In this document: one piece after another, positions 32,471 to 45,600 of the stretch
Position numbering within the stretch: the first letter of the stretch is position 1
How the letters are laid out: every line of letters begins with the position of its first letter
From: Tetragonia tetragonoides
Taxonomy: Eukaryota > Streptophyta > Magnoliopsida > Caryophyllales > Aizoaceae
Direction: 5' to 3'
Assembly: GCA_038025085.1 (NCBI GenBank)
Contig: CM076142.1
Location: 2,889,501-2,953,500 of the forward strand
Length of the DNA stretch: 64,000 bases
The notes under the pieces: model-generated
Database searches by the model: none
Seen by the model: only the letters and a program-made list of their open reading frames with translations
Told to the model about the DNA's origin: nothing
Program-made: the position numbers and the translations under genes

Positions 32471-33724
32471 CACTACAAGAAATATGGTCATTTGCTACCG
32501 AATTTTGCCACCGAGCATCAGTTCAGTCGCCACTTAAGTTACTGTAGCGCCATTTTCGGTTCAAGCACCATTTTTCTCTATTTTTTTAAAGTTAAACCCT
32601 AGATATAAAACCCATCCTTGGACCTTTTTCACTCCCCGCCCCTTCTAACTCTTCAGCCTCTCTCTCTCTCTTGTCTCCCTCCTCTACCCAAAAAAAAACA
32701 TCTCCCTCCTCTACCCAAAAAAAAAAACATCTCCCTCAATCTCTAGATCTGAGAACATTTCAACCACCCCACCCTCTCTCTCTCTCTCTTCCCTGATTCT
32801 ACTCCCTTTCCTTTTACGTATCAATGGGCAACAATCCACCACAATAATAGCTCGATGTCTCAGTCCCAATTCGAAAATTCGTCCAAGCTCCAACACTATG
32901 TCACCGATCTGTACGGGATTTTGTTAAACAATCACGGCGACGAGGTTCTCATGTCTCGTTCTGATGGCTTGATTTTGGATCTTTCTTGAGGGAGAGTTAT
33001 ATCACTCATTCAACCAAATTGATTTTGGAGGTTTCCTAGATCTATAGGGTTTCCATTTTTTTTGTAATTGCAAACATGAATGTACAGATTTAAGTTTGTT
33101 TTAAGTTTTTCTAGTCTTGTTGAATTTCGTGCTAAATCTAGAATTTAGGCGATTGATATCTTGTTGTATATGTTAACTTTTTGAGAGATCTGTAATTCTA
33201 GGCTCTTGATACATATGTAATTCTAGACTTTTATAATCTTATTTTTCAGATTTTTTTTTTTTTACTTGGGTTATTTTTCACTTGTGTTATCCTTTTTAGA
33301 TTTCATGTACTCCTATTCGTAGACTTTGATTTTTCAGGTTTGTGCTAAGATCTGTATTTGGTTTCTATGAGCATTCAATTTGGCATCCAAATGGAAAGGG
33401 AGAAACTACCTGAAACGTGCCCAGATTCACTAAAAAAAAAGAAGTAAAAAGAAAACGTTCCCAGACTAGCGTCAAATTGTGGGGCGCTAGTCTGGGATTC
33501 TTTTTCGGAAAATCACTATCAACGACCGACGATCGGTCGCTAAATCCAGTCGCAAGCACTTAGCTACCGACTGGAACGGTCACCATATACTTAGCCACCA
33601 GCGCTTTAGCTACCGGCTGGGTCGCTAAACAGATTTAGCGACCGATTTCGTTCATTTTGCGACCGATTTCGTTCATTTTGCGACCGATTCCTTTGGTTGC
33701 AAAACATTTATTGTTTTTGTAGTG
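32471..33724. mobile_element. Non-autonomous CACTA (En/Spm) element, 1254 bp
   Basis: The left end is cactacaagaaat and the right end ttgtttttgtagtg: inverted CACTA termini. The flanking trinucleotide is cac on both sides (32468-32470 and 33725-33727), the 3 bp target duplication expected. Subterminal repeats are visible at the right end (tttgcgaccgatttcgttca repeated around 33635-33690) and related gctaccga motifs at the left. It has no transposase. It sits inside the retroposon at 32242-34564, so it is the younger insertion. Confidence 0.8.
32855..32989 (+). other. Small open frame in the CACTA element, possible captured host exon
   Basis: ATG at 32855 to TGA at 32987-32989 gives 44 residues (start MSQSQFENSSKLQHYVTDLY) with non-repetitive, gene-like composition, preceded by a CT-rich leader. 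Plant CACTA elements often carry captured gene pieces. I do not recognise the source gene, and the frame may be chance. Confidence 0.3.
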
Positions 33725-34583
33725 CACAAATCACCCACCATCTCAAAATCACCCACACCAACCAAGATACAACAAAATACAAGTAAAATTAGAAAAGTCC
33801 AAAACAAAAATAACCAAAAACTAAACATAAGCAGGGACCCATGCCAATCAACTTCATCATCACTTGTTGATTCCTGCAAATTTCTTCACACGCTTCAATG
33901 TTCAATCTCACAAGGGAACAAAAGCACACTGTATTTTGGACTTAGAGGGTTAGCACCCACTTCACCAAGTGAACCCGATTAAGTAAGCAAATCAAGATCA
34001 ACTCCAAAGAGTTAATAAAACGATACTCAAAGACCAGATCTGCACTTTTGAGTCAATTGAATTTCTTTATAATCTATACATCCTCATCTGCTTGTGAGGA
34101 TTTTCCCAACCAAATCTGCACTTGAGCCAACTGATTAGATTCACGAACATGTGAAATAACTCACTACAAGCATCAATTGGCAAAGGTAGAGCTAGGATGG
34201 AGGGTCTAACAGATTTCTCTCTCTCCTTTCCTTTAAAGGATCAGAGCACTTAATCAGGTACATACGAATTATTCCGAGCAATTTTGTACAAAACAAAGAG
34301 GAACCAAAAGGAAAAAAGAACGGGAGGTAGCAAGGGTTAATTTTCTCTCTCTATCCTCCCATATGAGAGAGAAATAAACCCGATCTGAACAGGCGGGGCT
34401 ATATTGGGGGCGATGGTAAGGGGAAGGAGGTCGGAGAATGGGCGAAGGAGGTCGATGGGCAAAGCGGCGGCGGGCTACTGTTTCTATGAGGCGGTAGACA
34501 AAGGCTTGCTATTAGGGTTTCTAGAGAGAGGAAAGAGTTTCTCTCTCTAAAACCCCCTTTACTCTGGCAGATGTAAAACACTT

Positions 34584-35570
34584 GAGGAGAAGATGAAGGC
34601 CCACAATATTATTCCTCACTGTCAATTGCTCTTCTTTCTCTCCTCAATTCCCCACTCTAACTATGAGCTATTTTGAAACCACAAATTAAACGACCAAACT
34701 TCGTTCAACTAAAAACAGGTTTAAGTTGTTAACAATTTTAAATCTTAGAATTAGAAACATTGCCAAACGGGACCTTTAATGCATTTTGTAAGAACTTGCC
34801 TATAAAAGGCTACGGGATGTAGAAGCAACCAACTACTTGAAGTGAAATAAACCAAGTGTTCTGAACTACAAACTTCCACTTCTTCTCTTGTAGTGTACTT
34901 TTCAGTTTATTCTTGAGTCTATTTTATTTTTGTATTCTGCTCAAATGAATACTAATATCATATACTAATTACTAAATTTAGTACAAAACTAACTCGTATT
35001 ATATACTAAATATCCAACATCATACATGATTTGAAAAACGAGCTAAATACGCCGAGTTTATCAAATCAATTATCATACATAATTGTTCTCTTTATTTTTT
35101 CCTAAGAAACTACGAGTAGTACATAGTTGTTCCTAATGATATTTGATAGTTGATGGTTGATACTTAATACTAGTAGTCTAGTACTGTAGTACAGTGTAGC
35201 CCACAGGAAGGACACATCATTTGCAAGCCGCATTGTTGTATATTAAATGGTTTTCAATTCTATTAAAGTGCAAACCAACAATGACCCCTTGTATTTGTAT
35301 TGCACTAAATTGTGTTAATGTAGGTCTGATTTTAGCAGTAGATTGGTTGGTTGGTTGACAATGGAAAGGATCTAATGGAAATGGAAATTTACCCCATTAA
35401 TTTGGTTGGTTGTTGGTGCACAAAAAGTTGGTAACATGTAGATATAATAGAGTTTTTTTCTCATCAAGAAATACTAAAGTTAATCAAGATTTTTTCACGC
35501 TAAGCAGTTTTGTTAAAAAAAAATGATAAAAATAATTGAAAGAATAAAAAGGACACAAAAAGAACACTAA
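34584..35570. other. Intergenic stretch
   Basis: AT-rich sequence with no supported gene or element before the MITE at 35571. Confidence 0.45.
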
Positions 35571-35914
35571 GACTTTGTTTAATAATTAGCGGATTGTATT
35601 AAAATTAGTGGATTTGGAGTTACTTTAGATGATTAAACTAGAAAATCCATTAATTTAAGGTGTTTGGTTAATATCAGATTCTGTTAGCAGATTGGGTTGA
35701 AACCACTAATTTCAAATCCGCTAAAAAATAGCGTTTTCAAGTTAGCGGATTCTGATTTGTTAAAAAAAGGACATAATTATCCACATTTATACAAATCAGC
35801 TAATTTATCAAATATATTTATACAAATCAGCTAATACAATCCTCTAATCAAACCCACTAATACAATCCTCTAGTCAAATTTGTTAATGCAATCCGCTAAT
35901 TGCCAAACAAGGCC
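35571..35914. mobile_element. Tourist-like (PIF/Harbinger) MITE, 344 bp
   Basis: The ends gactttgtttaataattagc and gctaattgccaaacaaggcc are inverted repeats extending to about 28 bp with few mismatches. TAA flanks both sides (35568-35570 and 35915-35917). Several internal copies of the attagcggatt motif occur. No coding capacity. It lies about 460 bp upstream of the DDB2 start. Confidence 0.75.
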
Positions 35915-36220
35915 TAAATAGTGCAATAAAATGAGAGGGCTCCGCAATGTTTTTAGGCCAGCCCACGTGTTTCCATTGGGGTAGTAATGGGCCGCGTCTG
36001 GTTAAAGGCCCTGATTCACAATCGTCCTTTGAGCTCCTCCACTAAAAACGAAAAAGGAAAAGCAAAAAAAAAGGTCAGTTGAACTTCATACGACGCCGTT
36101 CAACGGGTCGGGATCGTTGGACCAAGTCAACGCGGTGATAAGTCGGCCGCGTCATCTCCCGCCAAGTTCAATGACCGACATTCCTTCATTACCCTTAATC
36201 CAACCCACCAAACAAAAACC

Positions 36221-36227
36221 TATTTAA
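36221..36227 (+). promoter_or_regulatory. Putative TATA box of DDB2
   Basis: tatttaa lies about 150 bp before the start codon, a normal distance allowing for a leader of about 120 bases. Motif evidence only. Confidence 0.35.
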
Positions 36228-36373
36228 GGACACAACAGTAATTCCATTAGGGTCCGTTTTCCAAGCAAAGGCGGTTGCTTTTCTTCATCCAAATTCTCTC
36301 TCCTCAAAACACAGTGACTCTTCAGTCTTCCCAATTCTCTCATTTTGCAACGCCATTTTTGTACCCATCAAAA

Positions 36374-39300
36374 ATGGCCCCGAAAACGAGAAGAACAGCG
36401 TCACCGAAATTGGTCATAGAGAGAGCAGAAGATTCTGAAGAAGAAAGCTCCTCTGATGAAGAATTAGAAGAAGAAGAAAATGATAGTGAAGATGAAGAAG
36501 AAGAAGAAGAAACAGAGGACATTGTTGAAAAGGAGGAGGCAAAGAAGAGAGAGAAAAAACCCCTCACTATCAGTCTCAAAAATGTCTGCAAAGTGAGTTC
36601 ATTTACCTTCGTTCCCCTCAAAAAATTATACTCGTTTTATTGTTTTTTTTTGGTTAAATTTCGAAGTAGGGTTTTTATGAGTTTGTGGGAAATTTGAAAT
36701 TGTGGGGTTTGTTTAATTAGGTTTGCAAGAAACCGGGTCATCAAGCGGGTTTTCAAGGGGCTACTTATATTGATTGCCCTATGAAGCCTTGTTTCCTTTG
36801 CAAATTGCCTGGTAAGTGTTTGTTTATATTCACCACCATCATAATTGACATTTTACTCTTCATGTTTGTTTGTTTGTTTTCCGCAAATTGCCTGGTAAGG
36901 GTTAAGATGTTATATTTTTGGTAAGATGTGGTAATTTTGAAAGCAATTTGGGTGTTTGCACAAAATGCTGTTGCCAATGCCATTTTGTTTTCTTAATAGA
37001 TGAAATAAGGCAACCGAATTTGGGGTATGTAGAGCCTTGTCTGATAATTTACTGGGGAGAAAAGGGAAATACCTTAATTATCGGGAACTTAACTGTAGAA
37101 TGACCCTATTAGCATGAGAATTGGTGACTCCTGCTAGTGGATTGAGGCCAGTAGAAGAATTTGTTTGTGACTTTAATTGCAGAACATTTTGATGCACTTC
37201 TAGGGGGTTCATTTATTCAAAATTTGCATTTTTGGTTTTTTTCCTTTGATGATTTGGGGGGTAGGGCAGGGGTTTTGAGTGGGATGGGTGTTGGGAAAAG
37301 GGTATACTTTGTGATATGTGAATAGTAGGTTTTTAACAGTTCTGATAGATTTTTCGATGGATTTTTTTGGATGAAGGGCATACGACGATGACTTGCCCTC
37401 ACCGAGTAGCTACTGAGCATGGTGTCATCCCAGCACCTCGTAAAAGCACCTGTCATTCAGTGGACTTTGTCTTTGAACGCCAACTTAGACCACATGTTCC
37501 TGTGGTAAGTTGTGGGTTCATAGTGTGTACTTTTTGGCGGTTGAGTTTTTATGGTGTTACTTCTGATGGACTTTGAAGTTTCTCTCATTGTGTAGACTGA
37601 TGATCATATATCTATTCTAATCCTTCGATTAAGTTGTAACAGGTCTGATAGTTGTCTTACCTTGTTCATTCTTCTTGATTTCAATTCAGATGAAGCAGGA
37701 ATTTGTGATCCCTGATCAAGTGACCTGTGGAGTTATCAGATACCATAGTAGACGAGTGACATGCTTGGAGTTCCATCCAACCAATGACAATATTGTTTTA
37801 TCTGGGGATAAGGTTAGTGTCATTTAATTGTAGCTTTAGCTATTAGGCTATGGTAGCTGTTAAGGTTGACGTTGTTGACAATTTTACATCTTTTTACTTT
37901 ATCTTCGTTGCTGTGTTTTCCCCCTTCAGAAAGGGCAACTTGGAGTGTGGGACTACAATAAAGTGTCAGAAAAGACAGTTTACGGGAACATCCACTCTTG
38001 CTTACTCAACAGCATGAGGTAGTATTTCATTTTTCTGGCAGTTCGAGTGATGAAGACTTAGCATCCCCTTTCATTTTGGAGTTTGGTTATGTAATTGACA
38101 ACCCTCCTTTGTCCTGCAGGTTAAGTTCTACCAATGACGGAGCAGTTTATGGTGCATCTTCTGATGGAACTGTTAGTCGAACAGACTTAGAGACTGGGAT
38201 ATCTGTTCCGATGATTGACCTCAATCCTGGTGGTTGGCATGTATGTTTAATCTGAATTTGCGTTGGTGCCCTTTCTGTTTGATCTTGTGTACGTGAAACG
38301 TGGATGTTACTGTTATGATCTTCTGATTTATTTGACAACATTTTGTAGTCTTTCTCTTCTTGTCAGGCTTTTACTTGGTATAACCCTTTCACTGCTGTGC
38401 AGTTATGATTCATAATTCAAATTCCTGCAGGGGCCAAGCAGTTGGAGAATGCTGTACGGTTTAGATGTCAACTCAGAAAGGGGACTAGTTGCTGCTGCTG
38501 ATAATTTTGGTTTTCTATACATGTAAGTATACTGTATACCATTAACTTTTGTTCCCGCAGTCTAGTAGAACTTTTCGCTCTAGTGAAGCATATTCTTTCA
38601 CAGCAAGGTAGGCTCATTTAGGTTGTGTACGCATGTATGGGACTACAACTCCAGTATCAAATTTACATTTGAATAATAGCTGGTTGGATGGTTTCCTTGC
38701 TGATGTTTTGTGTGGTATTTCGGAATACTACAACAAGAATTCTTGATCATGCAGTCAATCTGTGATTAACTTATCAATTGTTCGAACATAATCGTTCTTA
38801 TCATATATAAGGATTGAGTAGGTTCGGATTGAATTGGTTTGCATAATTCACCGAGAAGTTAATGGACATCTCTTTCAGTGATTATGGATTAATGATGTTG
38901 AAGACTCTTACCATTGTATGTATCATTAATTCATTATCATCAGATCATGTACATATATATTGCTTCTACGGAGTAGGATGTAATATACCTGCACTTTTTT
39001 TTAATTGGGTAAAATTGCCTTTCGTTTCCCTTTTACAAATATCTGTTTCCTGCAGTAGTCAAAAAATGACGGTTTGTGAACTCAAGAATAATGGTCAAAT
39101 TCCTTATGTAAATATCAAAGGAAAGTGAAGACTTCGCGATATATTTGTAATTTATTTTTAATTTGGAAGAAAGGGTGTTGAAAAGGAGCAGTTCACTCAC
39201 ATGTATTTGTTTCTTTTTTACTATACTTGCATATTCAAATTTGGTCATTGAATACCTATGGAATGAATTGTAGGTTGGATACACGTACCAACAGTAAAAT

Positions 39301-40583
39301 TGGTGAGTCTGTCTTGATTCACAAAAAGGGCAGTAAGGTTGTTGGGCTGCACTGCAATCCTTTCCAACCAGATCTTCTCTTGAGTTGTGGAAATGATCAC
39401 TTCGTAAGTTTTGTCCTTGATTTTTGTTATTATGGATTTCTTGCATATCACCTCTGAAGTGGTGGACATCAGGCATTGTTGGTTTCTTTCATGATTGAAT
39501 GAAATTATGGAAGTGACTCTCAATGATTTTTCTAGGCTGTGAGAAGTTGTTTGGACAAAGTTAAGTTCCATTTTCTTTCTACCATCTGATTCCTATTTTA
39601 CTGTTTCTCTCCTTTGTTTGGCTTCTTTTCAGGCTCGTTTATGGGATATGCGCCGATTAGAAGCTGGATATTCTCTGGTTGATCTTGCACATCGCCGAGT
39701 AGTCAATTCTGCCTATTTTTCACCACATACAGGGAGCAAAATTCTCACGACCTCACAAGACAATCGTCTTCGTGTCTGGGACTCTATTTACGGGAATATG
39801 GAGTCACCGAGTCGTGATATCGTACACAGTCATGATTTCAATCGGCATCTAACTGCTTTTCGAGCTGAATGGGATCCAAAGGTTGATCTTGTAGCTTACA
39901 GAACATGTACTTTATTTTCTTTGTTGCATTTGTTGCTCAGCTACTACTTCTCTTTCTGTCCTCAGGATTCATCAGAGTCTCTCGTTGTCATCGGTCGTTA
40001 CATAAGTGAGAATTACAATGGTGTTGCCCTGCACCCCATTGATTTTATTGACGTGACCACGGGGCAATTAGTTGCTGAGGTGATTGACCCAAATATTACA
40101 ACTATCACTCCTGTGAACAAGCTGCATCCTCGAGATGATGTTTCAGTATCTGGTAGTTCAAGGTTTGCACTACTTGTCTTCCTGCTTTTTATCTGTGTAT
40201 GGTGTACAGATTACTGATTTTTAAAAATTATTTATTTATTTATTAATTTTTTTTGCCGCATTAGAGTATGAGAAAGAAACAGTTAAAATGATGCTCCATC
40301 AGTTGCAAATGGACTAAAACTCTTTCGCTACCTGTGGAAATTTGCCCGGTTGATGTTCTTGGTATCTTTCAGGTCCTTATTTATATGGCGGCCAAAGGAT
40401 AAATCCGAGGCTGTGCAACAGAAGGATGAACGGAGAACAATTGTTATGTGTGGTAAGGCTGATAAAAAACATAAAAAGAAGCGCGGGGGTGAAAGTGATG
40501 ACTCTGATGATGAGATGTTCAGTGGCAAGAGCAAGATGTCAAAGACAAAATCACCAGCCTCCAAAAAAGGTAGGGCAAGATGA
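36374..40583 (+). CDS. DDB2: DNA damage-binding protein 2 (DDB2), WD40 protein
   Basis: Eleven exons (36374-36592, 36721-36811, 37377-37504, 37690-37812, 37930-38018, 38120-38240, 38431-38522, 39274-39403, 39633-39881, 39966-40162, 40373-40583) join in phase to 549 residues, close to Arabidopsis DDB2. The order is MAPKTRR start, a Glu/Asp/Ser-rich segment (about 17-60), a CCHC zinc knuckle special to plant DDB2 (Cys97, Cys100, His105, Cys110), then WD40 repeats including ARLWDMRR and RLRVWDS, and a basic Lys/Ser tail with a nuclear-localisation look. The DWD-box-like WDMRR is the motif that contacts DDB1. DDB2 recognises UV photoproducts and recruits the CUL4-DDB1 ligase in global-genome nucleotide-excision repair in the nucleus. 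All introns are GT-AG and no damage is seen. Confidence 0.93.
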
Positions 40584-42366
40584 CTCTGATGAATGCTTCA
40601 CCTATGGGTAAGAGTGAACGTGACGAAATCATATCCCAGACTTGTCATAAGATCCAAAGATCAGTTTTGAGATGCATTGCCATTACGGAAAAGAAAGCAT
40701 GAATCTTTCATGTGTCGTGGAAACACGAAAGATTCTTTCTTTGTTCTTTTGGGTACATATAGGTTCAAGAGCTAGCCACGCTCATTTTGCAGGCCTTTTA
40801 GTGAAAATAGCTCCTCTGGGTTCTGATTCTAAGGGGGACAAGTTTAAAGAGATGAAATCTGATGTACATGAATGTAGCTGGATGGATTGAATAACATTCC
40901 TGTGGTGCCCTCTGTTGCAGCATTACTTTTTGCTGTTAGGCTGCATTTTGAGGGCAAAATTCTGTAGCAAATGATATAATGTAAGTTTCAGCTCATGGAT
41001 ATCCATTCAATTTGTGATTTACAAGTGGTCGCGAGTGCTCTAGCAGGGACATCGCATTTTAGAAGGTGGATCTGAATTCGCCTTCCTCTTTTGTTCGAAC
41101 AGATTCTCGATGATGCTTATCATCAAGGCGTTTTTGCGGAACGATTCGAGAAAGGGAAGTTCTTTCTACTTCTCGAATGTCTCACTCATTCTCTTGACTC
41201 TTCCATTTCTATATATTATTCGAAAATGGAGGCGATCCTACCTGCTGCATTATTTTGATTGTGGAATGGGACATTGTCAAAAATGTTAGTGTCCAGTATT
41301 GGAGATGATATTACCTGATCCCCATTATTTGACTGTGGTATGGAACATTGGCAGTGCAAGTGTTCTACGTGATGGATCACACTTTGTTTTGTTTTGTCAT
41401 TTTTACAAAATAGTAGCTTGATGGCCCTTTCAAAATTGCTGCACCTTGACAACTTCCTACTTCCAAGTGGAGTATGATTTTTTTTTCTTTTTTGCTCATC
41501 AAGTGGGGTATGATTTTGTGTTTTGACTAAAAGGTAGCAGCTCCGATTATTTGTCGTAAATATTCCTTTCAAACTGTATTCTTTCAAATGTATAGGAACA
41601 ACCTATTAAAAGGCTTTTCATTTTGCAGCAACCTGAGGGTTTGAGGCCACTCTTTGATGAAAAAACATACTCCATATGAATTGGCTAAAAATTATATTTC
41701 CTGGGTGTTGTGTGCTTTTGAAGTTATCTGATTTTGATATGCAAGACTCAATTGTACATTTTTTGTACCACCCTTGCGATCTTATTGATTTAACCTCTTT
41801 CTTACCGTAATCATCTTGATTATTCGTTTGAAAGTGTTGATGAAAGTTATTTTCGAGGTTATTATACAATGAGAACAATTGCGGCATTTTAGTGTTTATT
41901 TATTTATTTATTTAATTTTAGAATTGTGGCATGTTAGTTACTCGTATTTGTTGAAACTTTCGAGAGTCACTTTGTTAAGGAGGAAGTGTGTTGAAGCTGC
42001 ATTTTTGATAAAAAGCTCCATTTTAATGTACCATATCTATTCCTCTCCTAGAAATATTACCAATTTTGTGATAAGAAAATCATCCCAAAATTGTCCGAAA
42101 TAAAATCAACTGTAATTATGGATATTGTCCCAATTCTGAACATTTTGATTGAAAAAAGAGCTCATTTATGGAAAACTAAGAAACAAATTCCACAAGTAAT
42201 TCTCTTTTAACTGTCATGGTGAATTGTGACTCCAAGTCTCACTCAAAATCTTAGGGATCGTGACACAACACACAAGTGTGAATGTGAAAATGTGTGAGGA
42301 TATCAGAATCATCAACAAGAAAGAAAACTAGGAGTACTGTAATACATTCCATAATAATCAGCATAA

Positions 42367-42411
42367 GGCTAATTTCGTAATTTTCAAACCTCTTCAAAAT
42401 TCGCGGGTCTC
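42367..42411 (+). promoter_or_regulatory. Block conserved between the two ABCG31-like promoters or leaders
   Basis: About 45 bp here resembles 54552-54597 upstream of the second copy, with a shared cttcaaaattcgcgg core. Coding similarity starts only about 120-270 bp further on, so this block has been kept better than the sequence around it. Confidence 0.5.
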
Positions 42412-42501
42412 TCCCCTTAAATCTCGCAAAAAACAACAACCAAATCACACAAAACAGAAATCCCCCTCCCTTAGTTGTCTATCTCTTCCCCTTACGACTA
42501 G

Positions 42502-42503
<2 letters not shown>

Positions 42504-42578
<75 letters not shown>
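42504..42578 (+). repeat. (CT)n microsatellite, about 37 units, in the ABCG31-like leader
   Basis: An uninterrupted CT run ends about 100 bp before the start codon. Long CT tracts are common in plant 5' leaders and core promoters, are length-variable, and can bind GAGA-type factors. The second gene copy lacks a run of this length at the same place. Confidence 0.9.
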
Positions 42579-42583
<5 letters not shown>

Positions 42584-42676
42584 AACATACACTTCCAGTT
42601 CATCTTCAACTTCCTAACAACTCATCACATATCGAGAAGAGAGAGAGCAAGGAGAAGAGAGAGAAAAGCCGTGTTA

Positions 42677-45600
42677 ATGGCGGCGTCGAACGGGAGTGAG
42701 TTTTTCGAGTTGGACTTAGACGAAGAATTCGAGACTTCTGGTTTTGGCCGTCCGTCGAATGCCGAAGCCGTAGGGAAAGACGAGGAGGAGCTCCTGTGGG
42801 CGGCTCTTGAGCGGTTACCGTCGCTTAAGCGGACGAATTTCGCTCTCATTCGGCATTCGACGTCCAATACTGGTGATGGTAGTACAGATGGAGGAAAGAG
42901 AGTTTCCACTGTTGATGTTAGGAAACTTGATCGAAGTGATCGTGAACTTGTTGTTCAGAAAGCTCTTGATACTTGGGAACAGGATAACTATAAACTTCTC
43001 GCTGGTGTTAAAGAGCGTTTCAAGAAGTATGATCTTTTTCTTCTCTCTATTTACTGGTTTTGGATTTGAAAAGGAATTCGAATTTGAATGATCGATTATT
43101 AGGTTTTTTTTTTTAATTTGGTTGATGTTTCGATTTCATTTGATTTTCGACAATGTGTGCTATGATATTATGGATTTGATGCTTTGATTCGTTGAGAATA
43201 ATGTGAATTTTTGTGGAGTTTTGGAGACTGAAGTTTCGTTGCTCTGTTTTCCTATCTTTTTTCTGGATTTTGTTTGGTTAGGTTTTCTGGAACTTTTTGC
43301 AGTAAATTTTTCGTTGCTCTGTCTTTTTTCCCTTGTTTCCTTTTTGCTGAATTGCTTGTGATAAATTGATAATTCCATATTGAAACGTGAGGTTAGTATG
43401 AAATTTTTATGAAGAGTTTTTTGTAGCTCTGAATTAAATTTTTTTTTTTTTTTTTGTGACTTTATTGCGATAAATTGAAAAAGTTTCATGTTAAATATGA
43501 GATTAATGCATGTGAAATTTTATGGAGTTATTTTGTTGTCTTTGTTTTGCCTTTTTTTTTTCCCTTCCCTTTTTTGAATTTATTGTGATAAATTGAGGAA
43601 GTTCAAAATTTAGATATGAGACTGTGAGTTAATTGATGTTTGATGATGTAAATGACTAATGCATGTTTGGTTATGTAATATTCAAGAGCGGAATTGGAGC
43701 TACCAAACGTAGAAGTGAGGTTCGAGGATTTAAATGTAGTGGCAGGAGTTCAAACAGGGAATAGAGCTTTGCCTACTTTGATTAACTATTCTCGTGACAA
43801 GATTGAGGTTATCTCTCTCTCTTTCTCGTGTATGTCATTCAGTATTTTAACAACTTTGGTACTTTTCTTTAATAGTCTGCTGAGTTTTATATACAGGGTC
43901 TCCTAAAAGTTTTGAGGATATTTCGTCCTCAAAGGCATCAGTTCACAATCTTGAATAATGTTAATGGTTATATAAAGCCTGGAAGGTAATCCTCTTATTT
44001 TTCTAACTCGATGTAAGTAGTAATGCTTGATCGAGTTGTAGTACTATTATTAGGCAATTTTCGCCATGCCTAGCTTATTTGTTAACAGAGATTTGTATGT
44101 GGAGTTGAAACTCTTTGGTTATGAGTCAGCAATTCAGCATAGAACATGAGATGTTTCATTTTCATATCCTAATATGCAAAGATCTTCGGAAAATGAGAGG
44201 GGATCATAGCCATAAATAAAGATTAATGAAGTGTACATTTACATGCTACTTATATTGAAAACTTGACTGTTTCAGGATTATCTTTAAATATATACTTTAG
44301 CTCATATCTCATGATATGCATCCTTTTTAGCGGACACTTCACAGGTGTTGCATGAATTATAACAACCATCTTGAAAACGTGTACTAGTTACTTTCTCAAG
44401 AGGTAAGGCAAGGCCTTAAGTCATGGAATATGAGATAATTAATAACCTTTTCCACTACCCTTACATATTCACATAGCCTATAGAGTATTAAACATCTTTG
44501 CATCTTGTAGGGTAGGATTTAGGAGTTAGGACAATCGATGTTGACATGAATCACATGACATTGTGTTTATGCCAAAAAAAAAGGAAGTTTTTGACTCATT
44601 CTTTTCTACTTCCTAGGAGATGTTGTAGAGATAAAACTTTTTAATGTATGTAAATTTTCATGAGAATTGTGGTAGTTGCTTATGTTATTAATTTGGGCAT
44701 TTCTCAGGATGACATTGCTTCTGGGGCCTCCGGGATCAGGCAAATCTACTCTGCTTTTAGCTCTAGCAGGAAAGCTTGACAGTAGTTTAAAGGTGACTAC
44801 TTGGTTATAGTACAATTCATATCTAAGTTAAATGTCGCATAATTGTTGCAGTCAACATTTGAAACCCTCAGCCTCAATTGGTTTCCATTGATTATTCTGT
44901 TATCAACTTTTAATTTGTTGATCTGCTCTAGGAGTTTCCTAATCTGGATAAGTTGATCAGTATGCTGTTAATGTATAGTTCAAGTTGAGGGCCAACAATT
45001 CTTAAGACATTTGTCCATATGCTGTTAATGTATAGTTCAAGTTGAGGGCCAACAATTCTTAAGACACTCGTCCATCTGCTACTTGTCAACATGAACAATT
45101 ATTTCCAAGGTCTGATCATGTAAAGTCAATGGTTATTGCATGTACTTTAGCAAGTTATGAGCCCAATATGTTTTCTTATTTTTTCTAGTACCTGTAGAAG
45201 GAATAATACCATGATTTTTTAAAAATTTACAACTTTGGATAGAAGTGCTGCAGCTGGGTGATAGCATCTCATCATCAACCCCAGGAATCATAATTCTTGT
45301 TTGTCATCTGCAAAATAAGTTTTACCTTCTTTTTATGATGGTAAAATATACTCTCAATTCTGAGTTGAGTTTGCAGAGTGAAGTCCTTTAGCACTCAAGT
45401 TTCAAGTAAGTGAAAGGAAACTATACCATATTTGCAATCACATCTACCATTGGCATACTGAATTCATAGACAGTACGGAAAAGTGAATGCTAGTCGTTAG
45501 AAGCTAAGTAGGGTACTTTGTGAGTCCAATGTTAACATTGAACGATATTGGATGTCGGATAGTTCTTGTTAGAATGCTGTTTGTCTATTAGAAACGAAAA

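Larger units (their letters stand above)
32242..34564 (-). mobile_element. Non-LTR retroposon with 19 bp target duplication, interrupted by a CACTA element
   Basis: The insert is bounded by a perfect 19 bp direct repeat, tggcagatgtaaaacactt, at 32223-32241 and 34565-34583. On the minus strand its 3' end is a (TAA)n/A tail (complement of 32242-32270). Its 5' end (near 34564) starts with a CT/GA-rich leader and aaaccctaat-type sequence like a plant mRNA start. Without the CACTA element and its duplication (32471-33727) it would be about 1.07 kb. No reverse transcriptase or endonuclease frame is present. It is therefore either a non-autonomous LINE derivative or a processed copy of a mostly non-coding transcript. 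Confidence 0.75.
40584..42676. other. 3' flank of DDB2 and promoter of the ABCG31-like gene
   Basis: The DDB2 3' UTR probably reaches about 40960. A loose internal duplication lies at about 41246-41275 and 41326-41355 (gattgtggaatgggacattg against gactgtggtatggaacattg). The last 300 bases are the promoter and leader of the transporter gene. No other gene is visible. Confidence 0.5.

Noticed and set aside
33673..33879. 68-codon minus-strand frame at the CACTA right border
   Set aside because: It spans the junction between the CACTA element and the older retroposon, so it cannot be an original gene.
36275..36373. Upstream extension of the DDB2 frame
   Set aside because: There is no ATG giving conserved sequence; MAPKTRR at 36374 matches the family start and the upstream part is leader.
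42671..42676. Starting the ABCG31-like protein two codons earlier
   Set aside because: The earlier codon is GTG; the first ATG in a good context is 42677 and gives the family's N-terminus. The same holds at 54712 against 54718.
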